Positions 37,639-46,647 of a stretch of DNA of 64,000 bases are shown in pieces. The DNA comes from Marinobacter vulgaris. GTDB lineage: Bacteria; Pseudomonadota; Gammaproteobacteria; Pseudomonadales; Oleiphilaceae. The notes below the pieces were generated by a model. The model had not been told where the DNA came from. It saw only the letters and a list, made by a program, of their open reading frames with translations, and did no database searches. The stretch lies in NCBI RefSeq assembly GCF_003344045.1, contig NZ_QFWX01000007.1, positions 39,216 through 103,215 on the forward strand, in the 5' to 3' direction. The number at the start of each line of letters is the position of its first letter. Positions within the stretch are counted from its first letter, which is position 1. The position numbers and the translations under genes were made by a program.

Positions 37639-38031
37639 ATGAGCGAAACACCCGCAGACCTGAAGTATATCGAGACCCACCAGTGGGTGCGGCTGGCTGA
37701 CGATGGCACTGCGACCGTCGGCATTACGGACTTTGCCCAGGACCAGCTTGGGGATATCGTTTATATCGGTGTGCCGGATGTGGGCGCAACAGTCACGGGC
37801 GCCGAGGAGGCCGGCGTGGCTGAGTCTGTGAAGTCGGCTTCCGATGTGTTCAGCCCGGTGACCGGTGAGGTGATTGAGGTTAACGAGAGCCTTGAGGATG
37901 AGCCTGAGAAGGTCAATGAGGATCCCTATGGGGACGGCTGGTTGTTCCGGGTGCTGTTGAAAGACCAGGGCGAGCTGGACGGCCTGATGGATGCTGCGGC
38001 TTATGCGGAGCATGTTGCTGCCGAGGAGTGA
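37639..38031 (+). CDS. gcvH: Glycine cleavage system H protein
   Basis: Lipoyl carrier of the glycine cleavage system; shuttles the aminomethyl group between the P and T proteins. The 130-residue product shows YIETHQWVRL, VGITDFAQDQLGDIVYI, and the lipoylation site in ESVKSASDVFSPVTGEV (Lys65 in this reading). The C-terminus (DGWLFRV) is typical. No gcvT or gcvP gene lies in the window, so the complex must be encoded elsewhere. Hairpin element 2 follows directly. Confidence 0.95.
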   Translation: MSETPADLKYIETHQWVRLADDGTATVGITDFAQDQLGDIVYIGVPDVGATVTGAEEAGVAESVKSASDVFSPVTGEVIEVNESLEDEPEKVNEDPYGDGWLFRVLLKDQGELDGLMDAAAYAEHVAAEE

Positions 38032-38052
38032 TACTGATTTGTTTTGGAGCAT

Positions 38053-38162
38053 GGATTAGGCTGGACGGGCTTTCCAAAACACGCCTCGAGACGTCCTTGT
38101 GCGGCTTGAGCTCCGCCATCCATGGCTCCGCACAGTTTTGGAAAGCCCGTCCAGCCTAATCC
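38053..38162. repeat. Hairpin element 2 (long arms, conserved core)
   Basis: Arms 38053-38080 and 38135-38162 are 28 bp and perfectly complementary. The 54-nt centre is the reverse complement of the element 1 core at its conserved end. It lies 21 nt after the gcvH stop. See the finding on this family. Confidence 0.87.
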
Positions 38163-38228
38163 CCGGACCTTAGTGCCGAGCCAGTTACGACTAGGCCTTC
38201 CTTTTATTATTTCTTCAGGCGGTTATCT

Positions 38229-39425
38229 ATGAATTTCCCGGTTTTATACCTACGCAAAGGCGCCGAGCGCAGGCTCAGGGCTGGCCATTTGTGGGTTTAC
38301 AGCAATGAAGTGGACACCCGTCGCTCGCCCCTGACGGATTTTGAGGCCGGTGTGCAGGCGGAGTTGCGTGCCGCCAATGACAAACCGATGGGGACAGTGT
38401 TTGTGAATCCCCACGCGTTGATTTGCGGCCGCCTGATCAGCCGGAATTCGGCCCATGGCATGACGCCCCAGCGTCTTACTGACCGGGTGGAGACGGCACT
38501 GGTGTTGCGGGAGCGGTTGTTTGACAAGCCGTTCTATCGTTGGGTGTTTGGTGACAGCGACGGCTTGTCCGGACTGGTGATTGACCGGTTTGATGATGTG
38601 GTAGTCGTTCAGATTTCCACCGCCGGCATGGAACAGATGAAGGACGCGATTGTCAGGGCGGTTCAGCGTCTGGCCCATCCCCGGGCGATTATTCTCAAGA
38701 ACGACGGCAAGATGCGTCAGGTGGAGGGACTGGATACCTACGTTGAGCAGGCCCATGGGCCGGAGGTCGATCTTCTTGCGGTCGAGGAAAACGGGGTGCG
38801 CTTTGAGGTCCCCATGGAAGGCGGACAAAAAACCGGCTGGTTCTATGATCATCGGATGAATCGCCAGCGGCTGCAGGCCTATGCGCCCGGCAAGCGGGTT
38901 CTGGACGTTTTCAGTTATGTGGGCGGCTGGGGTATCCAGGCGGCCTGTGCCGGAGCGACGCAGGTAACCTGCGTGGACAGTTCCGCCAGTGCCATCGAGT
39001 CTGTCCATCACAATGCGAAGATCAATGGTCTCGATAATATCGAAACCATCGAGGGCGACGCCTTCGACGCGCTGAAGGCGTTGTGCGAGGAGAAGGAAAA
39101 GTTCGACATCGTCGTGCTGGACCCGCCGGCACTGATTCCAAGGCGCCGCGACCAGAAGGCCGGCGAAGAGGCTTATGCGCGCCTGAACCAGTTGGGATTG
39201 CGGTTGCTGGACCGGGATGGGCTGCTGGTGTCGGCGTCGTGTTCCATGCATCTTTCCCAGGAGAAGCTGACTGATATTATTCGCAGCAGCGGGCGCAAGA
39301 TCGACCGGTTTGTTCAGTTGCTGGAGCAGGGCCACCAGGCGCCGGATCATCCGGTTGTCCCGGGGATTCCGGAGACGGATTACATAAAAAGCTGTTTTGT
39401 TCGGTCTTTGACGGGCTTTCTTTAA
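38229..39425 (+). CDS. Class I rRNA methyltransferase (RlmI-like)
   Basis: A 398-residue protein of the RlmI family, which methylates C1962 of 23S rRNA in E. coli. An N-terminal PUA-type domain (VLYLRKGAERRLRAGHLWVYSNEV) is followed by a central domain (FGDSDGLSGLVIDRFDDVVVVQ) and a Rossmann methyltransferase domain with VLDVFSYVGGWGIQAA (motif I), ATQVTCVDSSASAIE and FDIVVLDPPALIP (motif IV), plus SASCSMHLSQ with a Cys that is a likely catalytic residue. It precedes hairpin element 3, which separates it from the converging HAD gene. Confidence 0.88.
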   Translation: MNFPVLYLRKGAERRLRAGHLWVYSNEVDTRRSPLTDFEAGVQAELRAANDKPMGTVFVNPHALICGRLISRNSAHGMTPQRLTDRVETALVLRERLFDKPFYRWVFGDSDGLSGLVIDRFDDVVVVQISTAGMEQMKDAIVRAVQRLAHPRAIILKNDGKMRQVEGLDTYVEQAHGPEVDLLAVEENGVRFEVPMEGGQKTGWFYDHRMNRQRLQAYAPGKRVLDVFSYVGGWGIQAACAGATQVTCVDSSASAIESVHHNAKINGLDNIETIEGDAFDALKALCEEKEKFDIVVLDPPALIPRRRDQKAGEEAYARLNQLGLRLLDRDGLLVSASCSMHLSQEKLTDIIRSSGRKIDRFVQLLEQGHQAPDHPVVPGIPETDYIKSCFVRSLTGFL

Positions 39426-39437
39426 GCCTCGGGGGAA

Positions 39438-39547
39438 GCCATTCAGCGGGGGCGCTACTCCGGGATACGCTGTAAATACATCCCTGTACGCTCGACAAAA
39501 ACATCCATGTTTTTGACGATCCCGGAGTAGCGCCCCCGCTGAATGGC
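39438..39547. repeat. Hairpin element 3 (long arms, divergent core)
   Basis: Arms 39438-39466 and 39519-39547 are 29 bp and perfectly complementary. The 52-nt centre differs from elements 1 and 2 but aligns with them: two small hairpins, one with a TCCC loop (TACA/TGTA stem) and one with ATCCAT (AAAC/GTTT stem). It separates converging genes. See the finding on this family. Confidence 0.85.
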
Positions 39548-39560
39548 CAGTACATGGCAG

Positions 39561-40217
39561 TTAACTTCTAAGGCTCATGATTTTCCAGCCGCTCTCTTTC
39601 GCAATTTTTTCAAGTGTTGGATCCGGATCGACCGCTACCGGATTCTCGACCTTGCGAAGTAGAGGGGCATCATTGTGGGAGTCGCTGTAGAACCATGCCC
39701 CTTCAAGAGATTCACCAGTTGATTTGAGCCAGTCATGCAAACGGGTCACTTTCCCATCCTGAAAGCTTGGAACGCCCGCAACTTCCCCCGTGTAACGCCC
39801 ATTGACCAGCTCCGGTTCGGTGGCAATCAAGTGCTCAATGCCTAACAGCTCCGACACGGGCTCGGTGACAAAGCGGTTGGTGGCGGTAATTATCAATAGC
39901 GTGTGCCCCTGATTGCGATGGCTATCCAGTAGTTCCTTGGCACTGGCCTGCAGCATCGGCCGGATTTTTTTCTCCACAAACTGCTCACGCCAGGCCAGCA
40001 GCTGCTTCATGTCGTGGCGCGCCAGCGGCTGAAGGGCGAAGCTCAGGTAGTGCATGATATCCAGTTCGCCGTCCAGGTATTGCTGGTAGAACCGGTCATT
40101 GGCCTGTCGGTATTCTTCCGCGTCCACGATTGACTCTTCCACCAGGAATTCACCCCAGGCATGGTCGCTGTCCCCGGCGAGCAGGGTGTTATCAAGGTCA
40201 AAAATCGCGAGCGTCAA
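39561..40217 (-). CDS. HAD-superfamily phosphatase (subclass IB)
   Basis: A 218-residue SerB-like phosphatase. The nucleophile motif is IFDLDNTLLAGD (Asp6 and Asp8), motif II LLIITATNRF, a conserved Lys in QDGKVTRL and motif III/IV FYSDSHNDAPLL. Its neighbours rppH and ptsP repeat the order seen in pseudomonads, where the homologue has been linked to histidinol-phosphate phosphatase activity (my recollection of the literature, not checked). Substrate remains open here. It converges with the RlmI-like gene and diverges from rppH. Confidence 0.88.
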   Translation of the reverse strand: MTLAIFDLDNTLLAGDSDHAWGEFLVEESIVDAEEYRQANDRFYQQYLDGELDIMHYLSFALQPLARHDMKQLLAWREQFVEKKIRPMLQASAKELLDSHRNQGHTLLIITATNRFVTEPVSELLGIEHLIATEPELVNGRYTGEVAGVPSFQDGKVTRLHDWLKSTGESLEGAWFYSDSHNDAPLLRKVENPVAVDPDPTLEKIAKESGWKIMSLRS

Positions 40218-40391
40218 CGTCAGTACCTCCGGGCGGAATGGCGAATGTTACAGGTGCCAGAGTCTACCATGACAGGCGGCCGCAGGCTTCGTTTGCCGAA
40301 GCCTTGGGATTCTGTAAGAATGAGAGCAACTTGGATAAATCCGGCCGGTGAATTTTAATCCGGCCTACCGACTTTTTAAGAGGACTGTGCC

Positions 40392-40922
40392 GTGATCGAT
40401 TCAGACGGTTTCAGACCCAATGTCGGAATCATTCTGGCCAATCACAGGGGGGAAGTCCTCTGGGCAAGGCGAATAGGGCAGGACTCCTGGCAGTTCCCGC
40501 AAGGTGGCATCAAGCACAACGAGTCACCGGAGGAAGCTCTCTACAGGGAGCTGGCAGAGGAAATTGGTCTCGGTACAGACGATGTGGAAGTCATCAGCTG
40601 TACCCGTGGCTGGCTGAGATACCGCCTCCCTCGCAGGATGGTGCGGCACAATTCGCATCCGATCTGTGTGGGGCAGAAACAGAAATGGTTCCTGCTGAGG
40701 ATGCTATCGCCGGATGCGCAGGTGCGCGTGGACGGCACGGACTCGCCGGAATTCGACGGCTGGCAGTGGGTCAGTTACTGGTACCCGCTTGGGCAGGTCG
40801 TCTCGTTCAAACGTGAAGTCTATCGACGTGCGCTGCGGGAGCTCGCGCCGCGACTGTTCTATAACATGGAACAGTGGCACCGGAGCGAACAGTCCCAGGG
40901 CACGAAAGATCAACAGAAATGA
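40392..40922 (+). CDS. rppH: RNA pyrophosphohydrolase
   Basis: Nudix enzyme that removes pyrophosphate from the 5' triphosphate of mRNA, starting RNase E decay. The 176-residue product begins [17 protein letters not shown], has [28 protein letters not shown] as the Nudix box and keeps the RppH-typical [12 protein letters not shown] and [11 protein letters not shown]. The start is GTG with AGAGGA about 8 nt upstream. It is followed by ptsP after 15 nt. Confidence 0.95.
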   Translation: MIDSDGFRPNVGIILANHRGEVLWARRIGQDSWQFPQGGIKHNESPEEALYRELAEEIGLGTDDVEVISCTRGWLRYRLPRRMVRHNSHPICVGQKQKWFLLRMLSPDAQVRVDGTDSPEFDGWQWVSYWYPLGQVVSFKREVYRRALRELAPRLFYNMEQWHRSEQSQGTKDQQK

Positions 40923-40937
40923 CGGATTGAAGCCGCC

Positions 40938-43244
40938 ATGCTGAGCATACTGCGAAGTCTTGTACAAGAGGTAAACAGCGCCCGGGATTTGCCGGAGGCG
41001 CTGGCTATCATTGTTTCGCGGGTGCAGAAAGCCATGGACACCGAAGTATGCTCGGTCTATCTGCTGGATCCGGCGACGAACCGCTACATACTCATGGCCA
41101 CCGAGGGTCTCTATCAGCAGGCCGTGGGGCAGGTCAGCCTGGCTTATTCCGAAGGCCTGATCGGCCTGGTGGGCTCCCGCGAGGAGCCCATCAACCTAGA
41201 GGACGCCCCCTCTCATCCCCGCTACCGTTATTTTCCGGAGACAGGCGAAGAGCGCTTCCGCTCGTTCCTGGGTGTGCCCATCATTCACCACCGTCGGGTG
41301 CTGGGCGTGCTGGTGGTTCAGCAGCGTGAAAGCTCGCGTTGCTTTGATGAGGGTGAGGAAGCCTTTCTGGTCACGGTTTCGGCACAACTGGCCGGCGTTA
41401 TTGCCCACAGTGAGGCGACCGGGGCCATCAGCGGCCTTTCCCTGACTGGCGAAGAGGCAACGGACGTCAGCTTCAGCGGTGTGCCCGGTGCTCCGGGCGT
41501 GGCCATCGGCAAGGGTGTTGTGGTCTACCCCGCGGCGGACCTGGATGTTGTGCCGGAAAAACCGACTGACGACGTCAACCTGGAGTTGTCGCTGTTTGAT
41601 GGCGCGGTCACTGCGGTTCGCGAAGACATCGAGCGGGTGGCGGCGCGGCTGGCGTCCCAGCTTCGCCCTGAAGAGCAGGCACTGTTTGATGTTTATCTTC
41701 GCATGCTTGGCGACGATGCCATGCCGGGGGAAGTGGCCAACCGCATCAAGGAGGGCTTCTGGGCCCAGGGTGCCCTGAAGCAGGTGGTTCAGCAGTACGT
41801 CCGTCACTTTGAAATGATGGAGGACCATTACCTGCAGGAGCGGGCGGTGGATATCCGCGACCTGGGCCGCCGCTTGCTGTCCCACCTGCAGGAGGGTGAG
41901 CAGAAAGACACGGTTTATCCTGAAAACACGGTACTGGTCAGCGAAGAGCTGACTCCGGCCATGCTGGGTGAAGTGCCGAAAGGGAAGCTGGTTGGCCTGG
42001 TATCGGTGAAGGGGTCGAGCAATTCCCACGTCGCCATTCTTGCCCGTGCGATGGGGGTGCCAACGGTCATGGGGCTGGTGGATATCCCGGTAAACCAGCT
42101 GGATGGCAAAGAACTCATTGTGGATGGGTTTGAGGGCCAGATATTCGCATCACCCTCTGCGGATTTACGGAATTACTACCAGGAAATCTGCGAAGAGGAA
42201 GACGAGCTGATCAAAGGGCTGGAGGCCATCCGGGATCTGCCCTGCGAAACCACGGACAACCATCGGGTGTCGCTGCTGGTAAACACCGGCCTGATGACGG
42301 ATGTGGTGCGCTCACTGAACCATGGTGCCGAAGGCATCGGCCTGTATCGCACGGAAGTGCCTTTCATGATCAAGGACCGCTTTCCCTCCGAGCAGGAGCA
42401 GCGGGAGTACTACCGGGAGCAGCTGGAGGCCTTCGCGCCCAGCCCGGTCACCATGCGCACGCTGGATATCGGCGGCGACAAGGCCCTGACCTATTTCCCG
42501 ATTCAGGAGGAAAACCCGTTCCTGGGCTGGCGTGGTATCCGCGTAACCCTCGACCATCCGGAGATTTTCCTGGTCCAGGTGCGGGCGATGCTCAAGGCCA
42601 GTGAGGGGTTGAATAATCTGCAGATCATGCTGCCGATGATCAGCAATATTTCCGAAGTTGAGGAGTCCCTGCACCTGATTTACCGGGTATACCACGAGGT
42701 CAGGGAAGAGGGTTACAACATCCATATGCCCAAGGTCGGGGTAATGGTCGAGATTCCGGCAGCGGTGTACCAGATCCGTGAATTGGCGGATCGTGTGGAC
42801 TTCCTGTCGGTGGGCTCCAATGACCTGACCCAGTACCTGCTGGCGGTGGATCGCAACAACCCTCGCGTGGCCCAGCTGTATCACTCCTATCATCCGGCGG
42901 TACTGCAGGCGCTGGTTCGGGTTGCCCAGGATGCTCATGCTGTAGGCAAGCCTGTTGGCATCTGTGGTGAGCTGGCGGGTGACCCTGGTGGTGCGCTGTT
43001 GCTGATGGCGATGGGGTACGACTCCCTGTCCATGAACGCAGCCAGCCTGCCCAAGGTCAAGTCTGTGATCCGCAGTGTCAGTCGCGAATGGGCGGTCCAG
43101 CTGCTTGAGGACGTACTGCTTCTGGATTCGCCACACGTGATCAAGAGCTGTGTGGACCTGGCGCTACGCAACGCCGGTTTCGGACGTTATCTGCGCCCCG
43201 GTAAATCCGGTGCTATCGCCCATGCCGAGAAGGCCCTTTCCTGA
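40938..43244 (+). CDS. ptsP: Phosphoenolpyruvate-protein phosphotransferase, nitrogen PTS enzyme I
   Basis: First enzyme of PTS-Ntr, passing phosphate from PEP to NPr and then EIIA-Ntr. The 768-residue product has an N-terminal GAF domain (about 1-160), then the EI N-domain, phosphorylated at His364 in KGSSNSHVAI, and the C-terminal PEP-binding domain with LYRTEVPFM, RTLDIGGDKAL, FLSVGSNDLTQYLLAVDR and PVGICGELAGDP. It probably forms an operon with rppH. It links carbon and nitrogen state in the cell. Confidence 0.97.
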   Translation: MLSILRSLVQEVNSARDLPEALAIIVSRVQKAMDTEVCSVYLLDPATNRYILMATEGLYQQAVGQVSLAYSEGLIGLVGSREEPINLEDAPSHPRYRYFPETGEERFRSFLGVPIIHHRRVLGVLVVQQRESSRCFDEGEEAFLVTVSAQLAGVIAHSEATGAISGLSLTGEEATDVSFSGVPGAPGVAIGKGVVVYPAADLDVVPEKPTDDVNLELSLFDGAVTAVREDIERVAARLASQLRPEEQALFDVYLRMLGDDAMPGEVANRIKEGFWAQGALKQVVQQYVRHFEMMEDHYLQERAVDIRDLGRRLLSHLQEGEQKDTVYPENTVLVSEELTPAMLGEVPKGKLVGLVSVKGSSNSHVAILARAMGVPTVMGLVDIPVNQLDGKELIVDGFEGQIFASPSADLRNYYQEICEEEDELIKGLEAIRDLPCETTDNHRVSLLVNTGLMTDVVRSLNHGAEGIGLYRTEVPFMIKDRFPSEQEQREYYREQLEAFAPSPVTMRTLDIGGDKALTYFPIQEENPFLGWRGIRVTLDHPEIFLVQVRAMLKASEGLNNLQIMLPMISNISEVEESLHLIYRVYHEVREEGYNIHMPKVGVMVEIPAAVYQIRELADRVDFLSVGSNDLTQYLLAVDRNNPRVAQLYHSYHPAVLQALVRVAQDAHAVGKPVGICGELAGDPGGALLLMAMGYDSLSMNAASLPKVKSVIRSVSREWAVQLLEDVLLLDSPHVIKSCVDLALRNAGFGRYLRPGKSGAIAHAEKALS

Positions 43245-43344
43245 TGGCTGGCCATCAGCGGCGTCCATATAGGGTGTGTACTCTAAAACGGACTGCTACG
43301 GTAACAACCATGAGCCAACAGCACCCGCAAAGGGATAACCAATA

Positions 43345-44586
43345 ATGGCAACGACGACAGCAATCAAGCCCCGCCCCCGTATCGGCCTGGCACTTGGCGG
43401 CGGCGGTGCCTTGGGCGGAATCTACGAAATCGGGGCACTGCGTGCGCTTGATGAAGCGCTGGACGGGCTCGATTTCAACGATATTGACGTCTATGTGGGA
43501 GTGAATGCCGGATCTTTCGTGGCTGCCAACCTGGCCAACCAGATGACCACCGCCCAGTTGTGCCGGATTTTTGTGCGCAACGAGGCTGAAGTGCACCCGT
43601 TCCATCCCGAAGTGTTCTATCGTCCGGCGTTCCGGGAATTTGCCAACCGAATGCTGGCAGTGCCGGGCCTGGTCACCACTGCGGTTCGCCGGTTTGTGAA
43701 CAACCCCTATGACCAGAGCCTGCTGGAAGCCATGACCATTCTTGCGCAGGCGGCGCCGGCTGGTCTGTTCGACAACGAGGGCCTGCATGAATACCTGCGG
43801 CGGGCCTTTACCATGCTGGGCCGTACCAATGACTTCAGGCAGCTGCGGCGCAGCCTGTATATTGTGGCAGCGGATGTGGAGAGTACCGAGGCAGTCTGCT
43901 TCGGAGCACCGGGTTTTGACCATGTGCCCATTTCCAGGGCGATCCAGGCCAGCATGTCTTCCCCGGGCATCTATGTGCCGGTCACCATTGACGGCCGTTA
44001 CTACGTGGATGGCACTCTGAGAAAAGGCCTGCATGCCTCCGTGGCTTTCGAGGACGGTGCCGACCTGGTGTTCGCAGTCAATCCCCAGGTGCCGATCGAT
44101 GCCAGTGCGGCGGTCCGTGCCGGCACCATGGCCCCGGGAGAGCTGACCCGCTCCGGTATGCCCCATCTGTTATCCCAGATGTTCCGCACCATGGTCTATT
44201 CCCGTATGCAGTCCGGTATTGCCCAGTACGCGCGGGATTACCCCGACAAGGACATTCTGTTGTTCGAGCCTACCCGGGACGATGCCAAACTGTTTTTCTC
44301 GAACGTATTCAGCTTCCAGTCCCGGCGCATGATCTGTGAGCACGCCTACCAGATGACCCGGCGCGATCTGCTGAACCGCGCGGATGAGCTGGAGCCGAAA
44401 CTGGCGAAGTATGGTATCCGCCTGCGCCGCGACCGTCTTGAGGATGAGCAGCGGACGATCAGCACCAGCCTGTATGGCGAGATGCTTCCGCTTTATGTGG
44501 CCAAGGGTCGTAAGAAGAAGGCTCAGAAAGGCCGTTTGGCGACCGGGCTTGATAACGTAACGGAACTTTTCAGCAAGGCGTTGTAG
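43345..44586 (+). CDS. Patatin-like phospholipase family protein, nucleophile Ser replaced by Asn
   Basis: A 413-residue member of the patatin family. The oxyanion-hole segment ALGGGGALGG (about 17-26) and the aspartate motif YYVDGTLRKG (Asp222) are kept. The nucleophile elbow, which should be G-x-S-x-G, reads GVNAG (Asn54), with codon AAT. The protein may be a pseudo-hydrolase or use a different nucleophile. Later parts (SPGIYVPVTIDG and QMFRTMVYSRMQSGIAQYARDYPDKDILLFEP) are intact, arguing against a decayed gene. It converges on hslU with a strong hairpin between them. Confidence 0.82.
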   Translation: MATTTAIKPRPRIGLALGGGGALGGIYEIGALRALDEALDGLDFNDIDVYVGVNAGSFVAANLANQMTTAQLCRIFVRNEAEVHPFHPEVFYRPAFREFANRMLAVPGLVTTAVRRFVNNPYDQSLLEAMTILAQAAPAGLFDNEGLHEYLRRAFTMLGRTNDFRQLRRSLYIVAADVESTEAVCFGAPGFDHVPISRAIQASMSSPGIYVPVTIDGRYYVDGTLRKGLHASVAFEDGADLVFAVNPQVPIDASAAVRAGTMAPGELTRSGMPHLLSQMFRTMVYSRMQSGIAQYARDYPDKDILLFEPTRDDAKLFFSNVFSFQSRRMICEHAYQMTRRDLLNRADELEPKLAKYGIRLRRDRLEDEQRTISTSLYGEMLPLYVAKGRKKKAQKGRLATGLDNVTELFSKAL

Positions 44587-44611
44587 GGCGTCAGGGAAGG
44601 ATCAGAGAGAG

Positions 44612-44647
44612 CAGGCGGGGCGCCCCGGGAAAGGTGCGCCCCGCCTG
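44612..44647. terminator. GC-rich hairpin between the patatin-like gene and hslU
   Basis: CAGGCGGGGCGC (44612-44623) pairs perfectly with 44636-44647 around a 12-nt loop. It lacks a T run on the plus side, and the minus side is only mildly T-rich. It probably terminates both converging genes. A smaller palindrome, TGACGC-TT-GCGTCA (44650-44663), overlaps the hslU stop. Confidence 0.55.
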
Positions 44648-44660
44648 AATGACGCTTGCG

Positions 44661-45989
44661 TCAGAGAATGTAGCGGCTCAGATCTTCGTCTTCGGCCAGT
44701 TCGCCCAGCTTTTCATCGACAAACGCCGCAGTGACCTCGAAGCTGTCGGTCACCTGGTCACCCGCCTCGTAGGACAGACTTTCCAGTAATCGCTCCAGTA
44801 CGGTATGCAGGCGCCGAGCACCGATATTCTCGGTGGTCTCGTTGACCTTGTAGGCGACTTCCGCGATACGGGCAATGGCATCCTCTGTAAAGCTCAGCTT
44901 CACGCCTTCGGTACCCATCAGGGCTTCGTATTGCTGCACCAGTGACGCATCCGGCTCGGTCAGGATGCGCTTGAAGTCGTCGGGAGTCAGCGCCTGAAGT
45001 TCAACTCGGATCGGCAGCCGACCCTGCAGCTCCGGAATCAGGTCGGACGGCTTGGACAGGTGGAACGCACCGGACGCGATGAACAGGATATGGTCGGTTC
45101 GTACCGCGCCATACTTGGTGCTGACAGTGCTGCCCTCGATCAACGGCAGCAGATCCCTTTGCACGCCTTCCCTGGAAACGTCCGAGGAGGTGTTTTCAGA
45201 GCGCTTGGCCACCTTGTCGATCTCGTCGAGAAAGACAATGCCGTTCTGTTCGACACTCAGAATGGCTTTCTGCTTGATTTCTTCCTCGTTGACCAGCTTG
45301 GCCGCTTCTTCGTCGCGAACCCGCTTCAGGGCATCGGCCACCTTCATCTTGCGGGTCTTGCGCTTGTCGGAGGACATGTTCGAGAACATGTTCTGCAGCT
45401 GGCTGGTCATCTCCTCCATGCCGGGAGGTGCCATGATTTCCACGCCGGCCCCACTATTGCGCAGGTCAACTTCAATCTCCTTGTCGTCCAGCTCGCCCTC
45501 GCGCAGTTTCTTGCGGAACAGCTGGCGGGTAGAGGAGTCATCTGTTCTCTGGCTGTCTTCCTTGAGATCACGGGGTGGCGGCAGCAGGGCGTCAAGGATG
45601 CGCTCTTCAGCCGCGTCCATGGCGCGATGCTCGTGGCGCTTCATCTCTTTTTCCCGCAGCATCTTGATGGCCATGTCCGCCAGGTCGCGGATGATGGACT
45701 CCACATCCCGGCCCACGTAGCCCACCTCGGTAAACTTGGTGGCCTCCACTTTCAGGAAGGGGGCGTCCGCCAGTTTGGCCAGCCTGCGCGCTATCTCGGT
45801 TTTGCCCACACCGGTGGGGCCGATCATCAGAATGTTCTTCGGCGTGATTTCGTCGCGCAGCCCTTCCTCCAGCTGCATCCTGCGCCACCGGTTGCGCAGG
45901 GCGATGGCGACGGAACGCTTGGCCTCTTCCTGGCCCACGATGTGTTTGTTGAGCTCGTGGACAATCTCACGGGGGGTCATTGCAGACAT
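44661..45989 (-). CDS. hslU: HslU ATPase of the HslVU protease
   Basis: AAA+ unfoldase that feeds proteins into the HslV chamber. The 442-residue product has Walker A GPTGVGKT near residues 54-61, the intermediate domain with long helices (about 110-240), Walker [13 protein letters not shown], the sensor arginine region and the C-terminal motif DEDLSRYIL that docks into HslV. It is downstream of hslV in the same operon (12 nt gap) with GGAG before the ATG. Confidence 0.97.
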   Translation of the reverse strand: MSAMTPREIVHELNKHIVGQEEAKRSVAIALRNRWRRMQLEEGLRDEITPKNILMIGPTGVGKTEIARRLAKLADAPFLKVEATKFTEVGYVGRDVESIIRDLADMAIKMLREKEMKRHEHRAMDAAEERILDALLPPPRDLKEDSQRTDDSSTRQLFRKKLREGELDDKEIEVDLRNSGAGVEIMAPPGMEEMTSQLQNMFSNMSSDKRKTRKMKVADALKRVRDEEAAKLVNEEEIKQKAILSVEQNGIVFLDEIDKVAKRSENTSSDVSREGVQRDLLPLIEGSTVSTKYGAVRTDHILFIASGAFHLSKPSDLIPELQGRLPIRVELQALTPDDFKRILTEPDASLVQQYEALMGTEGVKLSFTEDAIARIAEVAYKVNETTENIGARRLHTVLERLLESLSYEAGDQVTDSFEVTAAFVDEKLGELAEDEDLSRYIL

Positions 45990-46001
45990 GCTAGCTCCGG
46001 A

Positions 46002-46532
46002 TCAGTCGTTGGCTGAAAGCACTTCAAGGGTGCGATTGTGGTTGGTGTAGATGCAGATGTCGGCCGCGATATCCAGGCCCTTCTCCACAATCTCGCTGGC
46101 CTTCAGGTCGGTGTTCTCCAGCAGGGCCCGGGCCGACGCCTGGGCAAACGGGCCGCCGGAGCCAATGGCGATCAGGCCCTGTTCCGGTTCGATGACGTCG
46201 CCGTTGCCGGTGATGATCAGTGAGGCGGTTTTGTCGGCGACAGCCAGCAGGGCCTCCAGCCGGCGCAGGGCCCGGTCCGTTCGCCAGTCCTTTGCCAGCT
46301 CAACCGCGGCCCGGGTCAGGTTGCCCTGGTGCTTTTCCAGCTGGGCCTCGAAGCGCTCAAAGAGGGTAAAGGCATCGGCGGTACCGCCGGCAAAGCCGGC
46401 CAGCACCTGGTCATTATAGAGTCGGCGCACCTTGCGGGCGTTGCCCTTCATTACGGTATTGCCGAGGGAGACCTGGCCGTCGCCGCCCATGGCAACTTCG
46501 TCGCCACGCCTGACAGAAAGTATGGTAGTCAT
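46002..46532 (-). CDS. hslV: HslV peptidase of the HslVU protease
   Basis: Proteasome-beta-like threonine protease; after removal of the initiator Met, Thr2 ([23 protein letters not shown]) is the nucleophile. The 176-residue product keeps Lys34-type residues (NARKVRRL), [15 protein letters not shown] and the C-terminal [19 protein letters not shown] sigma32-like promoter lies just upstream, so the operon is probably heat-induced. Confidence 0.97.
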   Translation of the reverse strand: MTTILSVRRGDEVAMGGDGQVSLGNTVMKGNARKVRRLYNDQVLAGFAGGTADAFTLFERFEAQLEKHQGNLTRAAVELAKDWRTDRALRRLEALLAVADKTASLIITGNGDVIEPEQGLIAIGSGGPFAQASARALLENTDLKASEIVEKGLDIAADICIYTNHNRTLEVLSAND

Positions 46533-46587
46533 TCTGGCTCCACTTGCCTGATAGAAAACATGACTGTTAGAAAAGAGTACCCAGCAG

Positions 46588-46615
46588 TTATGGAGGCTGG
46601 CGTCCGGTTTTCAAG
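46588..46615 (-). promoter_or_regulatory. Sigma32 heat-shock promoter of hslVU
   Basis: On the minus strand CTTGAAA is followed by a 13-bp spacer and CTCCATAA. It matches the sigma32 consensus CTTGAAA-N13-15-CCCCATNT with two mismatches in the -10. The start site would be near 46580, about 50 nt before the hslV ATG. Confidence 0.72.
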
Positions 46616-46647
46616 GGCGGCAGGCAATAGAGAAGGCGGAGGGCGGT

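Noticed and set aside
35427..39547. Hairpin elements as ordinary intrinsic terminators
   Set aside because: They lack T runs, have 52-54-nt centres with conserved sequence and occur in both orientations relative to the genes upstream.
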